Assembly (NCBI GenBank): GCA_900546325.1
Contig: URCR01000010.1
Coordinates: 1-64,000 of the forward strand
DNA: 64,000 nucleotides
Reading direction: 5' to 3'
From: an uncultured Lachnospiraceae bacterium
Lineage (GTDB): Bacteria; Bacillota; Clostridia; Lachnospirales; Lachnospiraceae
The notes beneath the pieces are model-generated. The model searched no databases. It had not been told where the DNA came from and saw only the letters and a list, made by a program, of their open reading frames with translations. The position numbers were made by a program, and so were the translations under genes. Positions 8,819 through 18,696 of the stretch are shown here, in pieces (the stretch's first letter is position 1; each line of letters begins with the position of its first letter).

Positions 8819-9781
8819 CTAATATAAATGACACGCCACTACATGTCCAGGCTCAATCTCTTTTGCTTCCGGTTTTGTCTTCATACATTCTGGCTTGCAA
8901 TATTTACAGCGGGTTGCAAACGGACATCCTTCCGGCAGATTTACCGTACTTGGAATATCACCCTCCAGTATGATTCTCTCTTTCTTCCGCCCCGGATCCG
9001 GGATCGGCACTGCAGATAACAATGCCTGTGTATACGGATGTGACGGATTGTTATAGATCATCTCTTTCGGAGCCATCTCCACAATAAATCCAAGATACAT
9101 TACCGCGATTCTGTCAGAGATCATCTCCACGACAGACAAATCGTGGGAGATAAACATATAGGTCAGGTCAAAACTTGTCTGAAGTTCATGAAGCAGATTG
9201 AGCACCTGTGCCTGGATTGAAACGTCCAGCGCTGAGATCGGCTCATCGGCGATGATCAGCTTTGGTTTTACAGTCAATGCTCTCGCAATTCCGATTCTCT
9301 GTTTCTGTCCTCCGGAGAACTCATGCGGAAAACGCTTTGCATGTTTCGCACTTAAGCCTACAATCTCCAAAAGCTTATGTACTTCTTTCATCCGCTCTGC
9401 CTTTGTCATATTTGTGTGGATCAGAAGCGGCTCTTCCACAAGATCCTCAACTCTCATACGCGGATTTAAGCTTCCCGCCGGATCCTGGAAGATCATCTGC
9501 ATTTCTTTGCGCAGAGGTCTTACCTGTGCCTGTGTCATCTGATCGATCCTCTGACCGTCGAACCAGATTTCTCCGCTGTCCGGCATCAGCAGATGATTGA
9601 TCAGTCTTCCTGTCGTACTTTTTCCACATCCGGATTCTCCTACGACAGAAAAAGTCTCTCCTTTGTATATATCAAAGCTTACGTTATTTACTGCATGGAC
9701 AAATTTATCCGGTTTTCCAAGAAGTGTCTTTCCGACCGGGAACGTCTTTGTCACATTTTTTACAGAAACTAATGTATCCAT
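8819..9781 (-). CDS. oppF: Oligopeptide/dipeptide ABC transporter ATPase (OppF/DppF-like)
   Basis: The second ATPase of the importer, 320 residues from ATG 9781 (MDTLVSVKNV). A longer reading frame runs to 9976, but that part overlaps oppD and matches nothing in the family. Walker A is GESGCGKST, the Q-loop follows as MIFQDPAGSLNPRM, the signature is FSGGQKQR, and Walker B is LIIADEPISALD. The C-terminal oligopeptide-HPY region has four cysteines (CPFATRCKYCKPEC) of the kind that can hold an iron-sulfur cluster. The oppD stop (TAG at 9783-9785) is one base away, indicating translational coupling. Confidence 0.95.
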   Translation of the reverse strand: MDTLVSVKNVTKTFPVGKTLLGKPDKFVHAVNNVSFDIYKGETFSVVGESGCGKSTTGRLINHLLMPDSGEIWFDGQRIDQMTQAQVRPLRKEMQMIFQDPAGSLNPRMRVEDLVEEPLLIHTNMTKAERMKEVHKLLEIVGLSAKHAKRFPHEFSGGQKQRIGIARALTVKPKLIIADEPISALDVSIQAQVLNLLHELQTSFDLTYMFISHDLSVVEMISDRIAVMYLGFIVEMAPKEMIYNNPSHPYTQALLSAVPIPDPGRKKERIILEGDIPSTVNLPEGCPFATRCKYCKPECMKTKPEAKEIEPGHVVACHLY

Positions 9782-9782
9782 A

Positions 9783-10778
9783 CTAGTTCTCCCCCTTCCT
9801 GTCCTCACTGGCAAGCCAGCATCTGCTGTAATGTCCCTCTCCGACTTCAAATAGCTCCGGCTTTCCTGCCCGGCATTTTTCTGTTGCATACTTACACCGC
9901 GGTGCAAATCTGCATCCGGACGGCAGAGAAGACAGATCCGGTACACTTCCCGGGATACTCGGAAGCACTTTGACACCTGATCCGAGTTTCGGCACGGATG
10001 CGATCAGACCTTTTGTATATGGATGCTGCGGCGCGTTGAACAGCTCATCGATCGGAGCTTCCTCCACGATTTCCCCTGCATACATAACAATCGCTCTCGT
10101 ACACATCTCCGCCACAACTCCAAGGTCATGAGTGATCATCAGGATGCTCATTCCTTTTTCTTCCTGGATTTTCTTCATCAGATCAAGAATCTGTGCCTGG
10201 ATCGTAACATCCAGCGCAGTCGTCGGCTCATCTGCGATCAGAAGCTTCGGCTGACAGCTCATCGCCATCGCGATCATCACACGCTGGCTCATACCGCCCG
10301 ACAACTGATGCGGATAATTTTTTAAGACGCGTTCCGGATCCGGAATTCCTACCTGTGCCAGTATTTCTGCTGCCCGTTTTCTTGCTTCTTCTTTTGAGAG
10401 ATCCGTGTGCAGACGGATTCCCTCTATCATCTGTTTATCGATCCGCATCGCCGGATTCAGACTGCTCATCGGTTCCTGAAAGATCATACTCATCGCGCCG
10501 CCGCGAATCTCCCGCATCTCTTTCTCACTGATCTTTAACAAATCTTTGCCTTCAAAAAGTACCTCTCCTTTTGTGACCTTTCCACTTGTAGCTGTGAGAA
10601 GCCCCATGATCGACAAAGAAGTTACGCTCTTTCCACAGCCCGACTCACCGACCAGCCCAAGAATCTCTCCTTTTCCTATTGAAAAACTAATCTCATTTAC
10701 TGCAGTCACACTGGAAGTCTTGCTGGAGAAGAATTCCGTCCTTAACTGCTTAACCTCAAGCAAATTTTCTTGTTTCAT
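9783..10778 (-). CDS. oppD: Oligopeptide/dipeptide ABC transporter ATPase (OppD/DppD-like)
   Basis: A 331-residue nucleotide-binding subunit that, with OppF, powers peptide import through the two permeases encoded upstream. Walker A is GESGCGKSV, the Q-loop region is MIFQEPMSSLNPAMR, the signature is LSGGMSQR, and Walker B is LLIADEPTTALD. The C-terminal HPY extension has the cysteine cluster CRFAPRCKYATEKC. The signature sequence (SGGM) and CGKSV P-loop separate it from its OppF neighbour and are usual for OppD-type subunits. Confidence 0.95.
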   Translation of the reverse strand: MKQENLLEVKQLRTEFFSSKTSSVTAVNEISFSIGKGEILGLVGESGCGKSVTSLSIMGLLTATSGKVTKGEVLFEGKDLLKISEKEMREIRGGAMSMIFQEPMSSLNPAMRIDKQMIEGIRLHTDLSKEEARKRAAEILAQVGIPDPERVLKNYPHQLSGGMSQRVMIAMAMSCQPKLLIADEPTTALDVTIQAQILDLMKKIQEEKGMSILMITHDLGVVAEMCTRAIVMYAGEIVEEAPIDELFNAPQHPYTKGLIASVPKLGSGVKVLPSIPGSVPDLSSLPSGCRFAPRCKYATEKCRAGKPELFEVGEGHYSRCWLASEDRKGEN

Positions 10779-10805
10779 CGTATACTCCTTTCACTGCCTC
10801 TCCCA

Positions 10806-11723
10806 CTACTTAATCTTCGGATCAAGCGTATCTCTCAGTCCATCACCAAACAGATTAAATGCAAGTACCGTTACAAAAATGATCAGACCAGGAAAATATA
10901 CCATATGTGATGCAATTCCCAGGTAACTTCTTCCCTGTGAGAGCATTGCTCCCCATTCCGGCTCTGAGACATTTGCGCCGAATCCCAAAAAGCTCAAGGA
11001 TGCTGCCGCCATGATCGCACTTCCGATTCGCATTGTAAAGTTGACGATCAGTGACTGGATCGTTCCCGGGAAAATATGTACGAACAGTAACCGGAAATCA
11101 TTGCATCCGAGACTCTGTGCCACTTCTACATAGAGAGAGTTCTTCACTGCAAGTGTCGCACTCCTCATAATCCGCGCAAAACTAGGTATGGTAAATACCA
11201 TAACCGCAATAAATACATTGACAATACCAGGTCCTAAGATTGCCACGATCGCAATCGCAAGAAGAATGTCCGGAAAACTGAAAAGTACATCGGAACTTCT
11301 CATCACTAACATCTCAATGATGCCCCCATAGTATCCTGCCAACAGTCCGAGGATACTTCCGAGCACTGCACCGACCACTACCGAGGACAGAGCCACGCCG
11401 AGTGTCAGTCTTGTTCCTACCAGCATACGGCTTAAAATATCACGGCCATAGTTATCTGTTCCAAACCAGTGCTGTGCACTTGGACCTGCAAGTGTATTTG
11501 CGTAATCATACTCTGTATAATCATACGGCGTAATATACGGTCCGATGATCGCAAGGATGACAAGCAGGAAAATGATGATCAGACCTGCGACAGCTGTTTT
11601 TCTCTTTAAAAACTTTTTTACGAACGACTTAAACCGCCCGTCTTTGTCAGATTGTATGTTTTCATCAATATATGTTTTTTCAAACTCTGTATTTTCTTGT
11701 TTTTTTACTTGTTCTTCAGCCAT
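10806..11723 (-). CDS. Oligopeptide ABC transporter permease (DppC/OppC-like)
   Basis: A 305-residue inner-membrane permease. An N-terminal hydrophilic tail of about 35 residues is followed by six membrane segments (first at about 44-64) and the EAA-loop-type sequence VEVAQSLGCNDFRLLFVHIFPG. The OppC N-terminal motif (FKSFVKKFLKRKTAVAGLII) is present. I chose ATG 11723 because GGAGG lies 8 bases before it; an in-frame start at 11741 overlaps that site. It pairs with the DppB-like subunit to form the pore. Confidence 0.93.
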   Translation of the reverse strand: MAEEQVKKQENTEFEKTYIDENIQSDKDGRFKSFVKKFLKRKTAVAGLIIIFLLVILAIIGPYITPYDYTEYDYANTLAGPSAQHWFGTDNYGRDILSRMLVGTRLTLGVALSSVVVGAVLGSILGLLAGYYGGIIEMLVMRSSDVLFSFPDILLAIAIVAILGPGIVNVFIAVMVFTIPSFARIMRSATLAVKNSLYVEVAQSLGCNDFRLLFVHIFPGTIQSLIVNFTMRIGSAIMAAASLSFLGFGANVSEPEWGAMLSQGRSYLGIASHMVYFPGLIIFVTVLAFNLFGDGLRDTLDPKIK

Positions 11724-11743
11724 TATACATTCCTCCCTCACAA

Positions 11744-12664
11744 CTAATCATATCGGATCTTCGGATTGATCACACCATACAATAAATCAACGATCAAGTT
11801 GATAATGACGTACTGGAATGCAAACAGCATCAGCAGTCCCTGAATGACAGGGTAATCACGGAAAGCGATGGAGTCTACCAGAAGACGTCCCATTCCCGGA
11901 ATGGAGAATACGGTCTCTGTCAGAACGGAACCGGATAAGAGACCACCAATCTGAAGACCTAAGATCGTGATAACCTGAATCAGTGAATTGCGGAACGCAT
12001 GGAGGAACATTACCAGGAATTCCTTCTGTCCTTTTGCCCTTGCCGTTCTGACATAATCTTCTCTCAATGTCTCCAGCATGGAGGAACGGGAATATCTTGC
12101 CAGAACTGCCATGATTCCACATCCCATCGTAAACGACGGTAAAATATATCCGGTCCAGGAATCAAGCCCTCCTGACGGAAGCCATCCTAACTGCACCGAA
12201 AAAATCTGGATTCCCATCAGACCAAGCCAGAATCCCGGTGCGGAAAGTCCGGTGATCGCCACCAGCATACAGACATGATCCAATGCTTTTCCTCTTTTGA
12301 TCGCTGAGATCACACCGATAAAAATACCTAATACCGGTGCCCATAAAATTCCTGCAAATACAAGCTTCAATGTATTCTGCATTCTATCCACGATCAACTC
12401 TGACACCGGAGTATCAGATTTCAAACTTCTTCCGAGATCTCCGGTAAACAGACCTTTCATATAATTTACATACTGCACTATAAGCGGATCATTTAATCCG
12501 TATTCTTCGCGAATCGCCTCTACTTCTGACTGCTCTGCATCGAGCCCTGCCATCGTTCTCGCCGGATCTCCCGGAATCATATGAATAAACAAAAATACTA
12601 AAATCGAGATTACCAGCATCAACGGTATCGTCTGCAGGATTCGCTTGATAAAATATCGACTCAT
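11744..12664 (-). CDS. Oligopeptide ABC transporter permease (DppB/OppB-like)
   Basis: A 306-residue permease with the family start MSRYFIKRILQTIPLMLVIS (helix at about 9-30), the conserved MIPGDPAR block, six membrane segments, and the cytoplasmic EAA-type loop DYVRTARAKGQKEFLVMFLHAFRN. It is the first permease gene after the binding-protein gene, separated from that gene by an intrinsic terminator that probably lowers permease expression relative to the binding protein. Confidence 0.94.
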   Translation of the reverse strand: MSRYFIKRILQTIPLMLVISILVFLFIHMIPGDPARTMAGLDAEQSEVEAIREEYGLNDPLIVQYVNYMKGLFTGDLGRSLKSDTPVSELIVDRMQNTLKLVFAGILWAPVLGIFIGVISAIKRGKALDHVCMLVAITGLSAPGFWLGLMGIQIFSVQLGWLPSGGLDSWTGYILPSFTMGCGIMAVLARYSRSSMLETLREDYVRTARAKGQKEFLVMFLHAFRNSLIQVITILGLQIGGLLSGSVLTETVFSIPGMGRLLVDSIAFRDYPVIQGLLMLFAFQYVIINLIVDLLYGVINPKIRYD

Positions 12665-12770
12665 ATCTTTTCACTCCAACTTCATTTTCTCCGACTTTTC
12701 ATCGGGTATCTCTGCTGTCACATCCTAAAAAGGACAAGTTTTGTATCGATACATCGCAGATGTATCTTGA

Positions 12771-12800
12771 AAAAAGGGCAGCTTGCGGCGCTGCCCTTTT
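12771..12800 (-). terminator. Intra-operon terminator between binding protein and permease genes
   Basis: AAAAGGGCAGC and GCTGCCCTTTT form a perfect 11-base-pair stem around a 7-base loop, with T-runs in both directions. It sits 23 bases after the binding-protein stop codon, before the permease genes. Partial read-through is a common way to make more binding protein than transporter. Confidence 0.88.
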
Positions 12801-12823
12801 CCCCAATATCAACCACATATTTC

Positions 12824-14428
12824 TTAGTGATTCAGTCCGGCATTTGTTACAATAATACTTCCACCTGGTAAATATTTCACACCTGTCACATAAGCTTTCT
12901 GTCCAATGATTGCATTGTCACATCCTAAGAACATCCAAGGACACTCTTCCCATGCAATCTCCTGTGCTTTTGCATAACTTTCAGTAATTTCTTTTTCATC
13001 TGTTGTCACCAGAGCTTTATCCAATGCTGCATCAAACTCTGCATTGCTGTAAAATGCTGTGTTGTATCCTGCCGGCGGGAATTTCTCTGTATGTAAAATA
13101 CTTCTCATACATCCGTCTGCATCATAGGATCCCGGACTCCAGTTTACATACCACATCTCAACTTCTGTCTCATCTTCCGGTGCGCTTGTCATATCAGCGA
13201 TCGTTGTAGATTCCATCGGAAGAACATTGACTTCAATGTTGATCTCTGCAAGCTGCTGTTTTACAAACTCTGCGCCCTGCATCTCAAGTGTTGTATTGTC
13301 TACCCAGATATCAATCGGGAAGCCTTCTTCATATCCTGCTTCCTTCATCAGAGATTTTGCTTTCTCCAAATCAAGTGAGTAAGGTGTCTGTTCTGCATAA
13401 TATGGAACTGCTTCCGAGAATAAAGAAGTAGGCTCTTTTGCATATCCCTGGAATACAACCTCACAGTATGCCTTGCTGTCAAAGGCATAGTTCATTGCCT
13501 GACGAACTTTCACATCTTTTAACGGCTGTCTTCCATCATCCAGTTTGTAATTCTGGTTTAATGTTACATAGCGGTATGTCAGACCATCGAGGTTGACTAC
13601 TTCTACGGATTTGTCGTTTTCAACCTTCTCTACCTGGATCGGAGGTACCGGATAAATGATATCTGCCTCTCCTGTCTGTAACATTGCAATACGTGCGCCG
13701 TCTTCCGGAACTACCTGGAATGTCAGAGAATCCAGTGTAGATTTTTCACCCCAATAATCTTCGTTCGGAACTACTTTTGTATATCCGCCGTCTACACGGT
13801 CTGCCAGTTTAAATGGTCCTGTTCCTGCTGACTCTTTTGCAAGTCCGTCTGATCCTTTTTCTTTGATCGCTTTCGGGCTTACCATTCTTACCTGTGTCAC
13901 TTTGTTGATAAATGTGTTGTTTGGCTCGTCCAGTGTGATCGTAACTTCATACTCGCTGTCTGCCGTCACATTTACCCAGCTCTTAATAGAACTTGCAAGA
14001 CGAAGTGATTCGTCCTCTTTTCCCCTCTGCCAGTTCGCTACAACCGCCTCTGCATTGAAAGGTTCTCCGTCGTGGAATTTTACTCCCTCTCTCAACTTAA
14101 ATGTGTAGCTTAATCCGTCCTCGGACATTTCCCAGCTCTCTGCCAACAATGGCTGGATCTCCAGATTTTCATCAAATGCCAAAAGTGTCTCATACATAGA
14201 ATTTGTGACAAGATTTGAATTTCCGTTTGAAGAAACGTGTGGATCCAGATGTGTCGCATCTGTCTGCACTGCGATTACCATATCGTTGTCCGGAGATTTT
14301 ACATTTGATGCGGCCTCTTTCCCCGTATCACCTTTTTTGCTCTCGGAAGACTTGTCATTTCCTCCTCCGCATCCTGCCAGGCTTAATGTAAGCATGGCCG
14401 TAAGAATCAGTGCTATTTTCTTTTTCAT
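12824..14428 (-). CDS. Oligopeptide ABC transporter substrate-binding lipoprotein (SBP_bac_5)
   Basis: A 534-residue surface lipoprotein that captures peptides for the importer. The signal peptide ends in the lipobox LAGC, followed by a Gly/Ser/Lys linker. The body has family-5 solute-binding marks: LDPHVSSNGNSNLVTNSMYETLL, ESWEMSEDGLSYTFKLREGVKFHDGEPFNAEAV, and VRQAMNYAFDSKAY (each quoted in part; the family motif is the Tyr-rich block near residues 100-130). The start is ATG 14428 with AAAGGAG in front, not the upstream in-frame ATG at 14449, because a signal peptide should begin with MKKK. The specificity is unknown; the M81 peptidase in the operon hints at unusual peptides. Confidence 0.94.
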   Translation of the reverse strand: MKKKIALILTAMLTLSLAGCGGGNDKSSESKKGDTGKEAASNVKSPDNDMVIAVQTDATHLDPHVSSNGNSNLVTNSMYETLLAFDENLEIQPLLAESWEMSEDGLSYTFKLREGVKFHDGEPFNAEAVVANWQRGKEDESLRLASSIKSWVNVTADSEYEVTITLDEPNNTFINKVTQVRMVSPKAIKEKGSDGLAKESAGTGPFKLADRVDGGYTKVVPNEDYWGEKSTLDSLTFQVVPEDGARIAMLQTGEADIIYPVPPIQVEKVENDKSVEVVNLDGLTYRYVTLNQNYKLDDGRQPLKDVKVRQAMNYAFDSKAYCEVVFQGYAKEPTSLFSEAVPYYAEQTPYSLDLEKAKSLMKEAGYEEGFPIDIWVDNTTLEMQGAEFVKQQLAEINIEVNVLPMESTTIADMTSAPEDETEVEMWYVNWSPGSYDADGCMRSILHTEKFPPAGYNTAFYSNAEFDAALDKALVTTDEKEITESYAKAQEIAWEECPWMFLGCDNAIIGQKAYVTGVKYLPGGSIIVTNAGLNH

Positions 14429-14485
14429 CTTTTCTCCTTTCTGCGGCATATTTCCCTCTCTCTATACCGCCCTTTCATACTAGTC

Positions 14486-14514
14486 ATTATATATATTTTT
14501 GTTTTTATATTCAA
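14486..14514 (-). promoter_or_regulatory. Promoter of the oligopeptide importer operon
   Basis: On the minus strand, TTGAAT (14509-14514) and TATAAT (14486-14491) are separated by 17 bases, 58 bases before the start codon. The surrounding 14,500-14,640 stretch is very AT-rich and holds no credible gene. Confidence 0.7.
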
Positions 14515-14689
14515 CTTATTTTAGTAGTTTTTTACAATATACTTTATTTTTAAAGTTTTGTATTGGGTATTTATTATTATTTTTACTTCTTGCGCCTTAT
14601 TTTTTTATTTATTTTTGCAGATTCAGCAACTTTTCTTTCTCTGTCGCCCCGGAGGGTTTTCCTTTACGGAAAAAGCTTTCCTGCAAAGT

Positions 14690-14737
14690 AAAAAAGACTC
14701 TCCCTGTCCGCCGGTTTCCCGGCAGACAAGAACAGTC
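14690..14737 (-). terminator. Terminator after the GH13 gene
   Basis: On the minus strand a long imperfect stem (GACT..TGTC.GCCGG with CCGG..GACA..AGTC, loop GAAA) is followed by TTTTTT. It begins 17 bases beyond the GH13 stop and ends the long ftsH-side transcript. Confidence 0.82.
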
Positions 14738-14753
14738 TTCTCTGCTTTCTTCT

Positions 14754-16817
14754 TTATGCTCTCTGTTTTTCTTGCCTTTCCTCTGATATTTCCCTCGAAC
14801 GAAGGACAATCGCGGAATGCCTTCCCATATTCAGCACAACTTCTCCCTGATCGATCAGCACATAGTCCGGCTCCATTGTATAGCCCTGCTCATATGTGTA
14901 CAACAGTCTGTCCATCTTCCCTTTCATCGGAAGTTCTGCCATCCAGACCGGCACAGTGATTTCTTTCAGCTTCTTACTATTATTGATGATCACCACGATC
15001 TGCCGTTCTTTCGAGAAGCGGCTGTATGCGAGTACATTTTCATCCCAGAAAAGCATTCGGATCGAACCGCGCCGCAGGACTTCTTCTTCCCTGTGAATGC
15101 GGATCATATCTTTATGGAACCGGAGAAGCTCTTGATCTTCCTCTCCCCATGGATATGTTCTCCGATTGTCCGGATCCGTAAAGCCGCAGACACCCGCCTC
15201 ATCTCCGTAGTAGACGGTCGGTGCACCTACCCATGTCATCTGCATCACAACAGCGCTTCGCATGACTGCCGGACTGATCCCTTCTTTTGCCGCTTTATAA
15301 CCGAGGTTCTGCACGCGCCCCACGATATGATTTGTCCGCGTCAGAAAGCGGGAATGATCATGATTAGACAACTCATTCATGGCCACCTGCAGAGACGGAG
15401 TCTGCATCGCAGCCATATGATGCCGCATCACATTGACAAAATGGTCCGCATTTCCCCACAGATCCTGCCGCCTCTCGTCGCTGTGTTTCTCCATCCCGGT
15501 AAAAAACCATGTGAGAGGCTCCATAAATGCATCGTAGTTCATCACCGTATCCCACTCATCGCCCTGAAGCCATTCTCTTGGATCTCCATAGTGCTCCGCA
15601 AGGATGAGTGCCTCCGGGTTCGCCTCTTTGACAACGGTCCTGAATTTCTTCCAAAACTCGTGATTGAACTCATTGGAGTATCCGAGATCTGCCGCCACAT
15701 CAAGCCTCCAGCCATCTACGTTGTACGGCGGAGATACCCATTTCTTTGCAATCTTCAAAATATATTCCTGTAATTCTTCTGAGCCTTCATAATTGAGCTT
15801 GGGCAGCGTATCGTGCCCCCACCAGCCGTCGTAATTATGATTGTACGGCCACTCTTCTTTGAAAAACCGAAAAAAGCTGCGGTAGTCGCTGTCCGCCGAA
15901 ACGTATGCGCCTTTCCCATAGCCCTCCTGCCTTTCATAGATCCGCTCTCTGTCCAGCCATTTGTTGAAGGAGCCGCAGTGATTGAACACGCCGTCGATGA
16001 TGACCTTGATCCCCCGCTTATGAAACTCCTGCACAAGCTCTGCAAAAAATGCATTGCTCTCCTCAAGATTTTTCCGGTTCGTCGTTCGGATCTGATACTT
16101 TGTCGCCTGACTGTTATCCAGACATCCATCCGGCAGCACTTCCCCGCCGTCCTCCACGATCACCCCGTAGTGTGGATCAATGAAATCATAGTCCTGAATG
16201 TCATACTTATGATTGGATGGAGATACGAAGAGCGGATTAAAATAGACCGCCTCCACCCCCAGTTCCTGAAGGTAATCTATTTTTTCCAGAACGCCCTTTA
16301 AATCTCCTCCGTAAAATTCCCGTACTCCCATGAATGCGGGATACTTTGTCCAGTCTTCTACACGGACACTGTGTTCTCCGATGTAAGCATATTCGCCGCT
16401 CTCCACGTCATTTGTCCGGTCGCCGTTGTAAAATCGATCCACAAAAATCTGATACATGACCGCCCCTTTTGCCCAGTCCGGTGTGGCAAATCCCGGAGTG
16501 ATCATAAAAGAATAGAAATCTTCCCGGTTACAGGATACGCCGCAGCGGTTGAAATAATTCATTTCCCCTCCGCTGCAAATCCGGAATCCATAGTGGAATT
16601 CCTTCTCTCCCAGCTGCCATTCGATCTCGTAATAATCAAAGATCCCTCTCGTTTCCTTTTTCTCCATCGCGTAGGACTGATCACCGGCAAGCAGAAATAC
16701 TTGATCAACATCATCTTTTGCTGTCCGGAAACGCAGGAGAATCTTTTCATTTTTCTTTGGTTCCGGCGGTATCACATAATCGCCCGTACCGTCGCAGAAC
16801 AATGCGTCTATATTCAT
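14754..16817 (-). CDS. GH13 alpha-glycosidase (neopullulanase/cyclomaltodextrinase type)
   Basis: A 687-residue cytoplasmic enzyme (no signal peptide) that cleaves alpha-1,4 and possibly alpha-1,6 links in maltodextrins, cyclodextrins or pullulan pieces. An N-terminal CBM34-like domain (about 1-110) precedes the GH13 barrel. Catalytic residues are Asp373 in DGWRLDVAADLG, Glu408 in LILAEHYGD, and Asp487 in NELSNHDHSR; the conserved DGVFNHCG block is at about 275-282. A C-terminal beta domain ends the protein. The gene follows ftsH by 35 bases without a terminator and seems to be cotranscribed with it. Glycogen synthesis genes elsewhere in the window suggest a role in alpha-glucan turnover. Confidence 0.93.
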   Translation of the reverse strand: MNIDALFCDGTGDYVIPPEPKKNEKILLRFRTAKDDVDQVFLLAGDQSYAMEKKETRGIFDYYEIEWQLGEKEFHYGFRICSGGEMNYFNRCGVSCNREDFYSFMITPGFATPDWAKGAVMYQIFVDRFYNGDRTNDVESGEYAYIGEHSVRVEDWTKYPAFMGVREFYGGDLKGVLEKIDYLQELGVEAVYFNPLFVSPSNHKYDIQDYDFIDPHYGVIVEDGGEVLPDGCLDNSQATKYQIRTTNRKNLEESNAFFAELVQEFHKRGIKVIIDGVFNHCGSFNKWLDRERIYERQEGYGKGAYVSADSDYRSFFRFFKEEWPYNHNYDGWWGHDTLPKLNYEGSEELQEYILKIAKKWVSPPYNVDGWRLDVAADLGYSNEFNHEFWKKFRTVVKEANPEALILAEHYGDPREWLQGDEWDTVMNYDAFMEPLTWFFTGMEKHSDERRQDLWGNADHFVNVMRHHMAAMQTPSLQVAMNELSNHDHSRFLTRTNHIVGRVQNLGYKAAKEGISPAVMRSAVVMQMTWVGAPTVYYGDEAGVCGFTDPDNRRTYPWGEEDQELLRFHKDMIRIHREEEVLRRGSIRMLFWDENVLAYSRFSKERQIVVIINNSKKLKEITVPVWMAELPMKGKMDRLLYTYEQGYTMEPDYVLIDQGEVVLNMGRHSAIVLRSREISEERQEKQRA

Positions 16818-16852
16818 AAAGAGAACCTCATTTCCCAGACTTTCTATTCTGT

Positions 16853-18682
16853 TTATTCGCCGTCGAACAATGCTTCAAATTCTTCTCTGGTGATTTTTTC
16901 TTTCTCTAACAGCAGGTCTGCACACGCATGAAGAACATGATCGTATTTTTGGATGATCGATTTCGCATTTGCATAGCACTCGTCGATGATCCGTTTTACT
17001 TCCTCGTCGATGGTTCCTGCCACTGCCTCACCGTAGCCGCGTGACGCATGTGCAAGATCTCTTCCGATAAATACTTCGTCCTCATCATTGTCATAATTGA
17101 TCAGACCTAATTTCTCAGACATACCGAATTTTGTAACCATCGATCTTGCAATGCCTGTCGCCTGCTTGATATCCTGTGAAGCACCTGTCGTAATATCGTC
17201 AAATACAAGTTCCTCGGCGATCCGTCCTCCCAGCGCCACTGTGATATCCTGAATCATCTTTCCTCTTGTATTGAACACATCATCTTTCTCCGGGAGCGGC
17301 ATTGTGTAACCCGCTGCCCCGACTCCGGTCGGAATGATCGAAACACTGTACACCGGTCCGACGTCAGGAAGCACATGGAATAAGATGGCATGGCCCGCCT
17401 CGTGGAAGGCCGTGATCTTCTTCTCCTTATCAGAAATGACACGGCTCTTCTTCTCTGCTCCGATTCCGACTTTGACAAACGCATGCCGGATATCTGCCTG
17501 TTGGATATACACTCTTCCTTCCTTCGCCGCCATGATCGCCGCCTCGTTGAGCAGGTTCTCAAGATCTGCCCCTGTAAATCCGGCTGTCGTCTGTGCAACC
17601 TGTTTTAAGTCCACATCCTCGCTGAGCGGTTTGCCCTTTGCGTGAACTTTTAAGATCTCTTCTCTTCCCTGAATGTCCGGTCTTCCGACCATTACCTTAC
17701 GGTCAAATCTTCCCGGACGCAGAATTGCCGGGTCAAGGATATCTACACGGTTTGTGGCAGACATCACGATAATTCCTTCGTTGACCCCGAATCCATCCAT
17801 CTCTACAAGCAGCTGGTTCAGCGTCTGTTCTCTCTCATCATGTCCGCCGCCCATACCGGTTCCACGTCGTCTTGCAACCGCATCGATCTCATCAATAAAG
17901 ATAATACACGGTGCATTTTTCTTCGCCTCCTCAAAGAGGTCCCTCACACGGGAGGCTCCGACACCGACAAACATTTCCACGAAATCCGAACCGGAAATTG
18001 TAAAGAACGGTACGCCCGCTTCCCCTGCAACTGCCTTTGCAAGCAATGTCTTACCGGTTCCCGGAGGTCCTACAAGAAGCACCCCTTTCGGAATTCTTGC
18101 GCCAACCTGAATGTATTTCTTAGGCTCCTTTAAGAAATCTACGATTTCCTCTAATTCTTCTTTCTCTTCTTTCAGACCTGCGACATTTGCAAATGTCACT
18201 TTCTTGTCCCGGTCTGTGCTCAGTCTCGCCCTGCTTTTGCCAAAGCTCATCGCCTTTGCATTTGCTCCGCCGCCTGCCTGACGGTTCATCAAAACAAACA
18301 GCAATAATACGACTCCTACTGTCAGTACGAGCGGAAACACTACCGTCGTAAATACGGAAGGCTTCGGCATATCTGCGATTTTGTATGCCACACCATTCTC
18401 CTCAAGAATATCCTGCACTTCTTCTGTGTTCAGCACGTTCATACTCTTGGAATAGTCTTCATCCTTCAGATAAATCTTCAGTGTTCCTGTCGGTGTCTCT
18501 TTATTCGGATTGATCACAACAGAATCCACATTGTCTTTCTTTAAATCTTCCTGAAACATCGCTTCTGTATACTGCTGCTCTGTATTTTGCATTCGGTCTG
18601 AAAACCAGAACACTGCAAACAGAACGATCACAAGCATCAGAAGTGAGGCCCCGCTGGCTCCTCTATATTTTTTATTATCCAA
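16853..18682 (-). CDS. ftsH: ATP-dependent zinc metalloprotease FtsH
   Basis: A membrane-bound AAA+ protease for quality control of membrane and regulatory proteins. 609 residues: TM1 at about 11-28, an extracytoplasmic domain, TM2 at about 111-131, the AAA module with Walker A GPPGTGKT (205-212), Walker [10 protein letters not shown], the [18 protein letters not shown], and the M41 zinc site HEAGH (427-431). Translation starts at a TTG codon (18682) preceded by GGAAGGGG at good spacing; no in-frame ATG fits. The hpt gene lies just upstream, as in other Firmicutes (tilS-hpt-ftsH). Confidence 0.97.
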   Translation of the reverse strand: MDNKKYRGASGASLLMLVIVLFAVFWFSDRMQNTEQQYTEAMFQEDLKKDNVDSVVINPNKETPTGTLKIYLKDEDYSKSMNVLNTEEVQDILEENGVAYKIADMPKPSVFTTVVFPLVLTVGVVLLLFVLMNRQAGGGANAKAMSFGKSRARLSTDRDKKVTFANVAGLKEEKEELEEIVDFLKEPKKYIQVGARIPKGVLLVGPPGTGKTLLAKAVAGEAGVPFFTISGSDFVEMFVGVGASRVRDLFEEAKKNAPCIIFIDEIDAVARRRGTGMGGGHDEREQTLNQLLVEMDGFGVNEGIIVMSATNRVDILDPAILRPGRFDRKVMVGRPDIQGREEILKVHAKGKPLSEDVDLKQVAQTTAGFTGADLENLLNEAAIMAAKEGRVYIQQADIRHAFVKVGIGAEKKSRVISDKEKKITAFHEAGHAILFHVLPDVGPVYSVSIIPTGVGAAGYTMPLPEKDDVFNTRGKMIQDITVALGGRIAEELVFDDITTGASQDIKQATGIARSMVTKFGMSEKLGLINYDNDEDEVFIGRDLAHASRGYGEAVAGTIDEEVKRIIDECYANAKSIIQKYDHVLHACADLLLEKEKITREEFEALFDGE

Positions 18683-18696
18683 TTTGTGTCCCCTTC

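Noticed and set aside
14817..15773. 318-residue plus-strand ORF
   Set aside because: It lies antisense to the GH13 gene, has no ribosome binding site, and its translation is rich in His, Pro and Arg as expected of a shadow frame.
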